A stretch of DNA of 7,507 bases, from the NCBI GenBank assembly GCA_041179245.1, contig JBEGTT010000222.1:1-7507 (forward strand). Direction: 5' to 3'. The translations under genes and the position numbers were made by a program. The notes under the pieces are model-generated. The model saw only the letters and a list, made by a program, of their open reading frames with translations. It was not told where the DNA came from and did not search any database. Below, piece after piece: positions 7,300 to 7,507 of this stretch (position 1 is its first letter; each line of letters begins with the position of its first letter). The stretch comes from JBEGTT01 sp041179245 (lineage in GTDB: Bacteria; Pseudomonadota; Gammaproteobacteria; Burkholderiales; Rhodocyclaceae).

Positions 7300-7507
7300 A
7301 TGCATACGCAGACGCACACCCCAGAGGAACTCGCCCAATTGATGAACCGCACCCCCGAGGTCTGGCGGGAGCTTCGTGGCGCGTCCATTTTTCTCACTGG
7401 CGGCACCGGTTGGTTCGGGCGCAATCTGCTCGAAGCCATTATTGCCGCCAATGAAGCAGCAGGGCTGGGCATCCAGATCACCGTGTTGTCACGTCAGCCG
7501 CAAAAAT
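7300..7507 (+). CDS. Extended SDR, NAD(P)-dependent sugar epimerase/dehydratase/reductase, 3'-truncated by window edge
   Basis: The first 69 codons of an open frame begin at ATG 7300 and run off the window. The visible protein starts MHTQTHTPEEL and reaches a beta strand followed by LTGGTGWFGRN (residues 32-42), the GxxGxxG dinucleotide-binding loop of extended short-chain dehydrogenases (NAD-dependent epimerase/dehydratase family). The next strand is ITVLSRQP, which fits the second Rossmann strand. Such enzymes oxidise, reduce, dehydrate or epimerise nucleotide sugars; the catalytic YxxxK lies outside the window, so the specific reaction cannot be named. A YerF-like ketone reductase would suit the cluster, but this is a guess from context. 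No ribosome binding site precedes 7300, which lies 3 bases after the radical SAM stop. A second possible start at 7339 (TTG) or 7342 (ATG) follows an AGAGGA site. Confidence 0.85.
   Translation, partial: MHTQTHTPEELAQLMNRTPEVWRELRGASIFLTGGTGWFGRNLLEAIIAANEAAGLGIQITVLSRQPQK
7323..7328 (+). promoter_or_regulatory. Possible ribosome binding site for an alternative SDR start
   Basis: AGAGGA lies 10 bases before TTG 7339 and 13 bases before ATG 7342, both in the SDR frame. Starting there would remove 13 or 14 residues ahead of the Rossmann fold without harming it. The spacing is long, so this is only an alternative to the coupled start at 7300. Confidence 0.25.

Overview
The window is one continuous, co-directional (+ strand) run of six protein-coding genes, the first and last cut by the window edges. 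It looks like the interior of an O-antigen, capsule or glycan-modification operon from a Gram-negative bacterium. The moderate GC content, the RfbH-type dehydrase and the Yersinia-like gene types suggest a proteobacterium, possibly gammaproteobacterial. That placement is an inference; no rRNA or housekeeping marker is present.

Layout: (1) 1-828, the C-terminal ~275 residues of an RfbH/DdhC-type CDP-4-keto-6-deoxyglucose 3-dehydrase (E1), with its diagnostic His-for-Lys swap and [2Fe-2S] cysteines. (2) 853-2358, a NeuB/SpsE-like PEP-dependent sugar-acid synthase with a SAF domain and a C-terminal cupin. (3) 2361-4202, a ThDP-dependent enzyme of the acetolactate synthase fold. (4) 4189-5343, a three-domain sugar C-methyltransferase-type protein. 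(5) 5401-7296, a radical SAM enzyme with a long C-terminal region I do not recognise. (6) 7300-7507, the start of an extended-SDR (NAD-dependent epimerase/dehydratase) gene. Junctions are tight (24 bp, 2 bp, 14-bp overlap, 57 bp, 3 bp), so one transcript is likely. I see no internal promoter or terminator, no tRNA or rRNA, no mobile element, no repeat array and no CRISPR.

How they may work together: RfbH removes the 3-OH of a CDP-4-keto-6-deoxyhexose. In Yersinia yersiniose A synthesis, a ThDP enzyme (YerE) then adds a two-carbon unit from pyruvate at the C4 ketone and an SDR reductase (YerF) reduces the side chain. The RfbH + ThDP enzyme + SDR trio here matches that logic. The NeuB-like synthase, the C-methyltransferase-type protein and the radical SAM enzyme are extra, and suggest a more elaborate sugar (branched, C-methylated or of higher carbon number) than plain yersiniose. 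The NeuB homologue lacks the usual GPDH substrate-side motif and no CMP-sugar synthetase is in the window, so ordinary sialic or legionaminic acid synthesis is not supported by what is visible. The pathway product is unknown and is the main point of interest.
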